Shown here in pieces: positions 33,888-41,063 of a stretch of DNA of 41,063 nucleotides. The position numbers were made by a program, and so were the translations under genes. The notes beneath the pieces were generated by a model. It saw only the letters and a list, made by a program, of their open reading frames with translations. It was not told the DNA's origin and made no database searches. The DNA is from Verrucomicrobiota bacterium. GTDB taxonomy: Bacteria > Verrucomicrobiota > Verrucomicrobiia > Chthoniobacterales > JAFAMB01. Within the stretch, counting starts at the first letter, position 1; each line of letters starts with the position of its first letter. Location of the stretch: contig JAFAZK010000072.1 of assembly GCA_019239825.1 (NCBI GenBank), positions 1 to 41,063 on the forward strand. The letters are read 5' to 3'.

Positions 33888-34844
33888 ATGAATGAGAGTT
33901 TCCGCTACGTCCTCCGGCTTGCGATATTTACCGTGGTGATTTTCGCGACGTTTTGTTGCCTGGACGTCCGCGCGTTCCTTTCCGGAGCGAATATGAGCTC
34001 GATGGCGTACCAGTTGCCGCAATTCGCGTTGTTGGCCCTGGCGATTCATCCGACGATGTTGACCGGCGGGATCGATCTTAGCGTGGTGAGCGTAGCGAAC
34101 CTCGCGGCCATCGCGGCAGCATTTACCATGAAAGCCGGTCCCCCCTGGTTCATTGGTTTGGCCATCCTGGTTGCCTTGCTCCTAGGTTGTGTCACGGGCG
34201 TGGTTAACGGTTTCCTGGTTGCCGGAGCCAGGTTGCCCGCGATTCTAGCGACGCTTGGTACCCTCCAGTTTTTCGCCGGCATCTCTATTCTTTGGACTCA
34301 TGGCAGCTCAATTACCGGTCTGCCGGCCGGTTATTCCGCGGTCGGTAACGCAGCGTTCTTCGGGATTCCCGTCCCTTTGATTGTGTTTTTGCTCGTTCTG
34401 GCGGCGATTTATTTGATAACCCAGCGCACACCTCTGGGAAAACAGATGCGGCTTTACGGGACAAATCCGCGGGCGGCGGTCTTTGCCGGGATACCGACGT
34501 TTCGAATCTTGGTCATCACCTATATGATCAGTGGTATTACCGCCGCGGTCGGAGGATTGGTGATTCTGTCTGCGGCTAATAGCGCAAATGCAGACTACGG
34601 TACTTCTTTCCTGCTTTTGAGCGTGCTCATTAATATCCTGGCCGGCGTGAATCCAAACGGCGGATCGGGAACCGTAATCGGCCTGATCCTCGCGGTTTTA
34701 TCGCTACAGTTCTTGTCGAGCGGCTTGAATTTGTTGGCCGTGAATACGTTCGCCAAGGATCTGCTTTACGGCATGCTGCTAGTTACCGTCATGGTGGTGA
34801 ACCGCCTGCAGGGACGGATTCATTCGACGCGCGCGAAAGCGTAG
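33888..34844 (+). CDS. Second sugar ABC transporter permease (RbsC/LsrD-like)
   Basis: 318 residues from the ATG at 33888 (MNESFRYVLRLAIF); the open frame upstream runs through repeats. About nine membrane helices. The family motif MLTGGIDLSVVSVANLAA is present, as are GTLQFFAGISILW, MRLYGTNPRAAVFAGIP and NPNGGSGTVIGLI. With the permease at 29349-30407 it would form a heterodimeric channel of the LsrCD or RhaPQ kind. It is transcribed away from the other three transporter genes, which is unusual. Confidence 0.9.
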   Translation: MNESFRYVLRLAIFTVVIFATFCCLDVRAFLSGANMSSMAYQLPQFALLALAIHPTMLTGGIDLSVVSVANLAAIAAAFTMKAGPPWFIGLAILVALLLGCVTGVVNGFLVAGARLPAILATLGTLQFFAGISILWTHGSSITGLPAGYSAVGNAAFFGIPVPLIVFLLVLAAIYLITQRTPLGKQMRLYGTNPRAAVFAGIPTFRILVITYMISGITAAVGGLVILSAANSANADYGTSFLLLSVLINILAGVNPNGGSGTVIGLILAVLSLQFLSSGLNLLAVNTFAKDLLYGMLLVTVMVVNRLQGRIHSTRAKA

Positions 34845-34981
34845 CAGAGACGAGATGCCGAAACGCTCAAAACCGGCGCGAAGTACGCTTAAAGAGCAAC
34901 CGCGCGCCCAGTCTTTCGCCCTACCACTCGTCAGCTTCGATCAGCCCGCACCGCGGGAGTCGCCCATTCGCCGTTTCGCCC

Positions 34982-36085
34982 TTATCCGTCCGCTTGCGCT
35001 TCCTCGCGCAACTTAGTCATTTCTTCCGGCAGAGGAGGGAAGACCCCAAATTCTGTAACTAAACCAGTGACAAAACGACGCGGAGTAACGTCAAAGGCAT
35101 AGTTTAGGGCGGTGCTGCCCTCTGGCGTTAGTTGTACGCTTTCGATTTTTCCAGCGGAGGTCAGCCCAGAAATCACGGTGACTTCTTCCGGGGCTCGGGT
35201 TTCGATGGGAATGCTCTTCACTCCGTCGTCGATCGTCCAGTCGATGGTTGAGACCGGTAAGGCGACATAGAAGGGCACCCGATTATCGTGGGCGGCCAAA
35301 GCTTTCAGATAGGTTCCGATCTTGTTGCAAACGTCGCCGCCGGCCGTGGTGCGGTCGCTGCCGACGATACAAAGATCAACCTGGCCATGTTGCATGATAT
35401 GGCCACCGGCGTTGTCGACAATAACCGTGTGGGGAACTCCATGATGACCGAGTTCCCACGCCGTCAGGGATGCTCCTTGGTTACGTGGTCGCGTCTCGTC
35501 CACCCAGACATGCACGGGTATGCCTGCATCGAATGCTTTGTAGATCGGCGCTAAAGCGGTTCCCCAGTCCACGGTTGCTAACCAACCCGCGTTACAGTGG
35601 GTGAGGACGTTCACCGGACGCGATCGTTCAACACTGTCCCAGGCTTGCTGGATCAAAGCTTTCCCGTGCTCACCGATGGAAGAACAATTGGCCACGTCTT
35701 CGTCTGCGATATCTTTAGCGGTGGCAAAGGCCACGGCTGCTCGTTCACCTGGCGTAACTGGGAGCAAGACGGATCGCATCCGATCGAGTGCCCATCGCAA
35801 GTTAACCGCGGTAGGGCGCGACGCGAACAGCGCCTCATAGGCACGTTCAAAAGCTTTGTCACTTGGATCAGCCGCCATGGCCAGGGCAATCCCGTAACCG
35901 GCAGAAGCACCAATTAACGGTGCGCCTCGTACTACCATGTTACGGATTCCGGAGACGGCATCCTCCAATGTCCGCCATGCAACCACTTTGAAGACGTGAG
36001 GTAGTAAAGTCTGATCGATCACGCTGACCGATCGACCGTCAGCGCTTAGCCAAATGGTTCGATAAGGTTGGCCGTCAACTTTCAT
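34982..36085 (-). CDS. mtnA: S-methyl-5-thioribose-1-phosphate isomerase
   Basis: 367 residues. It converts 5-methylthioribose-1-phosphate (made by MtnK) to methylthioribulose-1-phosphate. Key segments: [17 protein letters not shown], the catalytic cysteine in [23 protein letters not shown], and the catalytic aspartate in [20 protein letters not shown]. The start overlaps the end of mtnK by 11 bases. The length and motif order match the family well; eIF2B-alpha relatives are excluded by the intact HCNAG and GDVCNKIGT motifs. Confidence 0.94.
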   Translation of the reverse strand: MKVDGQPYRTIWLSADGRSVSVIDQTLLPHVFKVVAWRTLEDAVSGIRNMVVRGAPLIGASAGYGIALAMAADPSDKAFERAYEALFASRPTAVNLRWALDRMRSVLLPVTPGERAAVAFATAKDIADEDVANCSSIGEHGKALIQQAWDSVERSRPVNVLTHCNAGWLATVDWGTALAPIYKAFDAGIPVHVWVDETRPRNQGASLTAWELGHHGVPHTVIVDNAGGHIMQHGQVDLCIVGSDRTTAGGDVCNKIGTYLKALAAHDNRVPFYVALPVSTIDWTIDDGVKSIPIETRAPEEVTVISGLTSAGKIESVQLTPEGSTALNYAFDVTPRRFVTGLVTEFGVFPPLPEEMTKLREEAQADG

Positions 36086-37361
36086 GATGCGAATATTCCT
36101 GACGCGCGGCAGCGGTTACTTCAGCAATGTTAGAAAAGCTTTCAGATTCTAACACGAGTAGTCGACCGAGTCGAAGCGCCTTACGCTCACAGCGAGCTCG
36201 AAGATCGGGATCCTTGATTGCCTCCAGATCTTCTACATGCGCCAAGCCGAAGATACGGCGGATCATTTTAACGCCAGCGAAACCGACGGAATCATGGAAA
36301 AGACGCCGCAGATAGGTTCTTCGTTCTGTGGCCAACGCTTCCAACGAAACTGGATCCGTGAACAGGCTGGCGTGGTAAGCATCGCCCGTACCGTTTTCCT
36401 GCCATAGCTCGAGGAACCTTTGTTGAAACCGGTTCCACGTCTCTTCGATGGTTTGGAATAGCCAGGCTCGATACTCATTTCTTCGGCCCGGGGAAGATTC
36501 GTGTCCTTCTTGCGAGAAGAAGGCGAGAAGTAGATTTCCGATCACGGCGCCGATATCAAATCCCATCGGTCCATAAAAGGCGAACTCTGGGTCGATCACC
36601 CGGGTGTTCTCTGGTGTAGCCATGATCGAACCCGAATGCAGGTCTCCATGAATCAAGGCTTCGGCTGACGTTAGGAATTTGAGCTTCAGGCGTTGGACGG
36701 CGATTTTGAGAGGAGCGTCTTCCCGGTACTGTAGGGCGATATCGTCGAGCTGCGGGGTAGTCCAACGGTTAAGCTTGGCGATGCGGTAAGGATCGGTGAA
36801 AACCAGATCCTCTGTGATTTTACAGAGCTCGGTATTACCGCAGAAGATCGCCATGCGCGCTTTCTTAGTCGCGGCATCTAGATAGAGATCGGACGTTTTG
36901 AAGAGGGTTTGAGCCATGAACTCGGCGATGTCCCCAGCCAAGCGCGGGTAGCGGATACCCTGGATAAATCCTTTCCGCAAAATGATGTGCGGCGAAAGAA
37001 ACTCCATCACAATCGCAGCCTGCTTAGCATCGTAGTGATAAAGCTTTGGTAATAGGTGCGGAACAAACTTCGCTGCTTCACTGAGTGCCTCGTTTTCGAA
37101 AAAGGCGCGCTCCAACGGAAGAGCCCAAGCTTCGCCAACGCAACGCAGGTAGGGAACCGCTTGTTTGATCACTACTGCGCCCTTCTCGCCGGTGACGATG
37201 AAAACTAGATTCAGGTTTCCGTCGCCGACTTCACGCATTCGCCACGTTTCCGGATTAGAACCAAGCGCTTCTCGGACGGGTTGGATTTCGCCGACGAAGT
37301 CGATCACTGAGTCTTCGTCCAGCGGGCGATATTCCGGGAAGGTGTCAGATGTTTTGTTCAT
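36075..37361 (-). CDS. mtnK: S-methyl-5-thioribose kinase
   Basis: 428 residues from the ATG at 37361 ([19 protein letters not shown]); the longer frame starts inside a gctatttgc repeat and is rejected. It phosphorylates 5-methylthioribose at C1 using ATP. The kinase fold has [20 protein letters not shown] (nucleotide lysine), the catalytic loop [12 protein letters not shown], the metal-binding [20 protein letters not shown], and [20 protein letters not shown] near the end, all typical of MtnK. It is directly coupled to mtnA. No SAM riboswitch is visible upstream. Confidence 0.94.
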   Translation of the reverse strand: MNKTSDTFPEYRPLDEDSVIDFVGEIQPVREALGSNPETWRMREVGDGNLNLVFIVTGEKGAVVIKQAVPYLRCVGEAWALPLERAFFENEALSEAAKFVPHLLPKLYHYDAKQAAIVMEFLSPHIILRKGFIQGIRYPRLAGDIAEFMAQTLFKTSDLYLDAATKKARMAIFCGNTELCKITEDLVFTDPYRIAKLNRWTTPQLDDIALQYREDAPLKIAVQRLKLKFLTSAEALIHGDLHSGSIMATPENTRVIDPEFAFYGPMGFDIGAVIGNLLLAFFSQEGHESSPGRRNEYRAWLFQTIEETWNRFQQRFLELWQENGTGDAYHASLFTDPVSLEALATERRTYLRRLFHDSVGFAGVKMIRRIFGLAHVEDLEAIKDPDLRARCERKALRLGRLLVLESESFSNIAEVTAAARQEYSHHES

Positions 37362-37374
37362 GGGGGGCGCGCTA

Positions 37375-37641
37375 CGCGAATAGCAAATAGCAGATAGCAA
37401 ATAGCAAATCAAAACCGTAGGGACGAGCTACTGCTCGTCCGGGATCGTTCTCGTGCTCGGGATCGTTCTCGTGCTCGAAAGGGGCGTGTTTCTGCCAGCG
37501 CCTATGAATGACCGCGGACAAACTTGGGAGGACGGCTAAGACCATCCAACATACTGACATCCGAGCACGAGGACGAGCCCGAGCACGAGAACAATGGACA
37601 GCTAGCGGATCTCGGACTTTCAGGAGCCTCGCCCCACCAAA
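37375..37641. repeat. Repeat cluster upstream of mtnK
   Basis: From left to right: a run of aatagcaaatagcagat (37378-37409); a hairpin ggacgag ctactg ctcgtcc at 37421-37440; cgttctcgtgctcggg words (37446-37479) and their inverted counterpart gagcacgaggacgagc (37562-37577 and on); and caggagcctcgccccaccaa (37621-37640), which is one arm of the palindromic family. The 288-base spacer holds no ORF I can support. Confidence 0.7.
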
Positions 37642-37649
37642 TTTCTACC

Positions 37650-39002
37650 CTACCCAAACAGCAGACGGCATACGAAGACAGCTGCGACCGCTCCGGCTAA
37701 GTCCGCCAGCAGGCCGGCGAAAATCGCGTGCCGGATGCGCGTGATCCCAACAGAGCCGAAGTAAACGGCGATAACATAGAAGGTCGTTTCTGCGCTACCG
37801 TAGATCGTGGCGGCGGTATAGGTGAGCAGGCTATCCGGTCCGAATTGTTTTATCATGTCGCTTAGAACGGCGAGCGAGCCACTACCACTAAGGGGTCGCA
37901 TCAGGACCATCGGAAGCATTTCGTTCGGGATCTGCAGAATACCGAAGATCGGACTAAGCAGCAGTTTCAAAAAGTCTAATGCTCCGGATTCGCGGAACAC
38001 AGCGATCGCAACCAACATCGCTACGAGGTAAGGGATGATACGGAGGGCGGTCTGGAACCCTTCTTTCGCGCCTTCTATAAATTCCGAGTAGATCGGAACA
38101 CCGCGTCCGAACGCGTAGAGCGGGAAAAACGTAAGGACGAGGGGTACGGCAATCGGGGAGAGCGCCTTCAATGCGAGGATGATGCCGGAGAGCAAGTTGG
38201 AGGGCAAAGGCGCTGCCCCGAACAAGAACAAGTAGGGGAACGCCTTACTGACGAACGCGGCCGCAAAAATCAGTAACAGAATCAACAATGCCCACGGAGC
38301 CCAAGACGGTCCTTTCTTCTCTGGAGGCTGATTGCTGGCTGTTTCCGGCGGTTCTTCTTCACTACTGCTTTGAGCTGGGTTGGCTTCTGTGTTCACTGTT
38401 GTCGGCTGGTTTTCCCAACGAAACGGACCAAGCCGCTCCAACAGTTTGACGGTTATAATTGCGCAGATGGTAGCAAATCCTGTCGAGAGCAGAGTCGACC
38501 CGACGATCGCTGAAGGATTCTTCGAACCATTGATCGCCAGCAAATTGATCGCAGTTGCCGGGATCAATTGAATTGAGGCGGTGTTAATCGCCAGAAAGGT
38601 GCACATGGCGTTGGTAGCCACACCCGGCTTAGAGTTCAGCCGGTTGAGTTCGGTCATTGCCTTCAGACCGAGCGGCGTTGCCGCGTTACTGACTCCCAAC
38701 ATGTTGGCGGAGATATTCATCATCATGGCTCCGATCGCCGGATGATCGCTAGGGACATCTGGAAAAAGCCGTAGCATCACCGGCCGGATCAATCCTCCGA
38801 GGCGTTGGATCAGACCTGATTTTTCCGCCAATCGCATCAGGCCCAGCCAAAGCGCCATGACTCCCACCAAGGGGAGAGCAAGATCCATGACCGCGGATTT
38901 AGCGGCGTTTAGTCCCCCTTGCCCAACCGCATCAAGTTTTCCGGTGAATATGGCCACCAAGACCCCGGAAAGGAGTAAAGCGAGCCAGATGAGGTTGAGC
39001 AT
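37650..39002 (-). CDS. Fused SpmA/SpmB-like nucleoside-recognition membrane protein
   Basis: 450 residues. The first half resembles spore maturation protein A (DLALPLVGVMALWLGLMRLA, MMMNISANMLGVSNAATPLG, MCTFLAINTASIQLIPATAI). After a charged linker of about 50 residues (SSSEEEPPETASNQPPEKKG), the second half resembles SpmB (IPYLVAMLVAIAVFRESGAL, MRPLSGSGSLAVLSDMIKQF, TYTAATIYGSAETTFYVIAV). Both halves carry the nucleoside-recognition 'gate' domain. In sporulators SpmA and SpmB are separate proteins; fused forms are known in other bacteria. The transported molecule is unknown. Confidence 0.88.
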   Translation of the reverse strand: MLNLIWLALLLSGVLVAIFTGKLDAVGQGGLNAAKSAVMDLALPLVGVMALWLGLMRLAEKSGLIQRLGGLIRPVMLRLFPDVPSDHPAIGAMMMNISANMLGVSNAATPLGLKAMTELNRLNSKPGVATNAMCTFLAINTASIQLIPATAINLLAINGSKNPSAIVGSTLLSTGFATICAIITVKLLERLGPFRWENQPTTVNTEANPAQSSSEEEPPETASNQPPEKKGPSWAPWALLILLLIFAAAFVSKAFPYLFLFGAAPLPSNLLSGIILALKALSPIAVPLVLTFFPLYAFGRGVPIYSEFIEGAKEGFQTALRIIPYLVAMLVAIAVFRESGALDFLKLLLSPIFGILQIPNEMLPMVLMRPLSGSGSLAVLSDMIKQFGPDSLLTYTAATIYGSAETTFYVIAVYFGSVGITRIRHAIFAGLLADLAGAVAAVFVCRLLFG

Positions 39003-39343
39003 TAGAAGGAGTTCAGGAGTTCAAGGAGTTCGAGGAGAGGAGCCGGAATCCAGGAGTCAGAGGTGCAGTACAAAGACAGAGCCGGACGGACTCCACGATT
39101 TCGTCGAAGGAATTAGGAACCAGTGTTCGATATTTGGTGGAATCGGCAGTCGCACGACCATGGATCTTTCGCACTGATTACAGATTACTGATTAATCTGA
39201 CAAGACTGACACGCTTCCCGCGGCAGCCTGACCCGACGCCTCCTGCCTGCTGGCTCCTTTTCTCGCATTTCTCGAACTTCTTAAAGTCCCGAATAAAATC
39301 GGTGGAATCTTTGTTCTTTTGCGGGTCTCATTAAGAAAGCGTT
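39003..39343. repeat. Divergent spacer with aggagttc inverted words
   Basis: 341 bases between the SpmAB-like gene (minus) and zwf (plus), with no supported ORF. aggagttcaggagttcaagg (39007-39026) and gttcgaggagaggagcc pair with ggctccttttctcgcattt and ctcgaacttctt (39250-39283). A gattacagattactgatta word lies at 39175-39193. The zwf promoter should be in the last 60 bases. Confidence 0.65.
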
Positions 39344-40858
39344 ATGAATCCTAGCCAACCGATTCCGCGTGCCGGTGAACCGTGTGCGATTGTTATCTTT
39401 GGGGCGTCTGGCGATCTCACCAAGCGTAAACTGATCCCGTCGCTGTATAACCTTGCTTCGTATCATCTATTGCCGAAGAACTTTAGTATCATTGGCGTTG
39501 CTAGATCCGAGATGAGCGATCAGGAGTTCCAGGATCGGTTAGGTAAAGACTTGGCCCAACTCGGAACTCAGCCGGTTGATCCGAAAATCTGGGACGGTTT
39601 CCGAGACCGGATGCTTTACTGTCCTGGAAATTTTGATGATCCGAAGACGTACGAAAGACTTGGGCAACGCCTGGCGGAATCCACGAAAAAGTTGGGGACG
39701 AACGGGAATGTCCTTTTTTATCTTTCGGTCCAGCCCTCTTTCTTTGCAACGATCGCGAAGATGTTGGCTCAGTACGGTTTGACTCGAGAAGAGGGAAATT
39801 GGCGCCGGGTGATCATTGAGAAGCCGTTCGGCCACGATCTGGCTTCAGCACTGGAGCTGAACCGAAGTTTAACTGGTGCATTGCAAGAGCATCAGATCTA
39901 CCGAATCGATCACTATTTGGGGAAAGAGACGGCGCAAAATCTCCTCGTATTTCGGCTGGGTAACGCGGTATTCGAGCCGATCTGGAATCGGCGCTATATC
40001 GATCATTTTCAATTGACGGTGGCGGAATCCATCGGGGTGGAAGGACGAGGAGCGTTCTATGAATCGGCGGGCGCATTCCGCGATGTGATGCAGAATCACA
40101 TGTTCATGTTGATGGCGTTGATCGCCATGGAACCCCCGACTTCACTTCAGGGTGAGGCGGTCCGAAACGAAAAAGTGAAACTGCTGCAAGCGGTGCGGCG
40201 CACCAGTCCGGAAGAGGCTTTGGCGTCCACGGTAAGGGGTCAATATGGGCCGGGCCAGGTCGGCGGCCAGAATGTCCCTGGCTATCGCCAAGAGCGAAAT
40301 GTTAATCCGGAGTCGACCGTCGAGACATACGCTGCGGTAAAACTGATGATTGATAATTGGCGCTGGGCAGGCGTGCCATTTTACCTGCGTTCAGGCAAAC
40401 GTCTCGCTACTCGCACCACGAAAATCGTGGTTCGCTTCAAGGTTCCGCCCTTAGCGTTATTCGGATCGAATGACAACGAGATGATCGCTCCGAATCGCCT
40501 GATCTTTAACATCCAACCGGATGAAGGCATCACCTTTCAGGTGCGAGCCAAGGTGCCTGGTCCGACGTTGGCCACGAATGCGGTGCATCTCGATTTTGAT
40601 TACTCGCAGTTTGGTGAGCGAGCGCCGACGACGGGATACGAAAAATTGCTCTACGATTGCATGGTTGGCGATTCCACTTTGTTTCATCGATCGGACATGG
40701 TGGAAGCGGCTTGGGAAGCCGCACAGCCGATTCTTGACGCCTGGGGGAATAATCCGCCGAAAGATTTCCCAAATTACGCAGCCGGTAGTTGGGGCCCGGC
40801 CGCGGCCGATGAGCTGCTCGAGCGCGACGTCCACAAGTGGTGGTACCCGCCGGAATAA
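39344..40858 (+). CDS. zwf: Glucose-6-phosphate 1-dehydrogenase
   Basis: 504 residues, normal length. It oxidises glucose-6-phosphate to 6-phosphogluconolactone with NADP+ (or NAD+), the entry to the oxidative pentose phosphate or Entner-Doudoroff route. The nucleotide motif is IFGASGDLTKRKLIPSL. The substrate and catalytic segment is RIDHYLGKETAQNLLVFR, with IEKPFGHDL upstream and RNEKVKLLQAVR and FYLRSGKRLATRTTKIVV downstream. It stands alone on the plus strand, without gnd, pgl or opcA next to it. Confidence 0.97.
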   Translation: MNPSQPIPRAGEPCAIVIFGASGDLTKRKLIPSLYNLASYHLLPKNFSIIGVARSEMSDQEFQDRLGKDLAQLGTQPVDPKIWDGFRDRMLYCPGNFDDPKTYERLGQRLAESTKKLGTNGNVLFYLSVQPSFFATIAKMLAQYGLTREEGNWRRVIIEKPFGHDLASALELNRSLTGALQEHQIYRIDHYLGKETAQNLLVFRLGNAVFEPIWNRRYIDHFQLTVAESIGVEGRGAFYESAGAFRDVMQNHMFMLMALIAMEPPTSLQGEAVRNEKVKLLQAVRRTSPEEALASTVRGQYGPGQVGGQNVPGYRQERNVNPESTVETYAAVKLMIDNWRWAGVPFYLRSGKRLATRTTKIVVRFKVPPLALFGSNDNEMIAPNRLIFNIQPDEGITFQVRAKVPGPTLATNAVHLDFDYSQFGERAPTTGYEKLLYDCMVGDSTLFHRSDMVEAAWEAAQPILDAWGNNPPKDFPNYAAGSWGPAAADELLERDVHKWWYPPE

Positions 40859-40898
40859 GCGAGTGGGTGATGGGGCGAAACGGCGATCGGGCGACATA

Positions 40899-41063
40899 CT
40901 TGGTGGGGCGAGGCTCCCGAACGGCCTTAACCTCGAATCGGAGGGCCAGACGGTCTTTTGGCCGAATGGTGTTGATACGCCTGAAAGCGCGCCGAGCCGT
41001 GTCCCAGCGCCTTATCACGGCTCGGCGGGTGCCTAGGCCTATCGATACTGTTTGGTGAGAATT
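40899..41063. repeat. Palindromic repeat copy, cut by the window end
   Basis: Begins with cttggtggggcgaggctccc at 40898-40917, 41 bases after the zwf stop. The inner arms gccgagccgtg (near 40992) and cacggctcggcg (near 41017) follow. The right outer arm would lie beyond 41063. The orientation and internal spacing match the copies at 12518 and 18468. Confidence 0.85.

Noticed and set aside
37362-37649. SAM riboswitch upstream of mtnK
   Set aside because: The leader is made of repeat words; I find no S-box-like core or antiterminator arrangement.
1-41063. tRNA or rRNA genes
   Set aside because: I scanned the spacers for tRNA-like arms and conserved rRNA text and saw none; a covariance-model scan would be needed to exclude a divergent tRNA.

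Overview
The window looks like chromosomal DNA of a free-living, probably aerobic, Gram-negative bacterium. I place it in Verrucomicrobiota, near soil Chthoniobacterales (Spartobacteria). The reasons are a DUF5069 gene, a Bacillus/Bacteroidetes-type di-heme succinate dehydrogenase, a hopanoid-type head-to-head prenyl synthase, and intergenic spacers packed with palindromic repeats built on GGGCGAGGCTCCC and GGCTCGGCG. This placement is inference from gene content; the window has no rRNA or tRNA.

Layout. 1-412 is a nested inverted repeat. 413-4866 (minus) is an operon sdhC-sdhA-sdhB plus a D-2-hydroxyacid dehydrogenase. 5006-7838 (minus) holds a remnant of a CAX-type Ca2+/H+ antiporter, a two-TM K+-channel-like protein, a DUF1269 protein and a flavin disulfide-reductase homologue that lacks one redox cysteine. 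8401-11179 (minus) holds an exported beta-carbonic anhydrase, a DUF5069 protein, a sirtuin and a small membrane protein. 11370-12460 is an isolated nuoB-nuoC pair. 12812-14130 is an anti-sigma/ECF sigma pair, divergent from a Tat-exported metallophosphoesterase that is followed by a DUF2231 protein and a cytochrome c. 16760-18319 is an MFS transporter with a four-TM partner. 18752-21683 is lepA-lepB.

22052-25579 is the most unusual block. A class II aldolase-like protein whose three zinc histidines appear replaced is followed by a ~9-TM membrane protein, by an ABC-ATPase-like protein in which every nucleotide-handling motif is degenerate, and by a presqualene-diphosphate/phytoene synthase. 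The genes overlap or nearly touch, which suggests one functional unit. Next come a small secreted protein, a DUF2780 protein, a LysR regulator divergent from an aldo/keto reductase, and a tiny ORF.

29349-37361 is a carbohydrate-uptake and salvage region: an RbsC/LsrC-like permease, a two-domain ATPase, a periplasmic binding protein of the RhaS/LsrB type, a second permease on the opposite strand, then mtnK and mtnA. The context suggests import of 5-methylthioribose or a related 5-substituted ribose, its phosphorylation and its isomerisation. The window ends with a fused SpmA/SpmB-like nucleoside-recognition membrane protein, glucose-6-phosphate dehydrogenase, and one more copy of the palindromic repeat.

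Most longer spacers contain inverted repeats made from several unrelated short word families. This is the dominant non-coding feature of the window.
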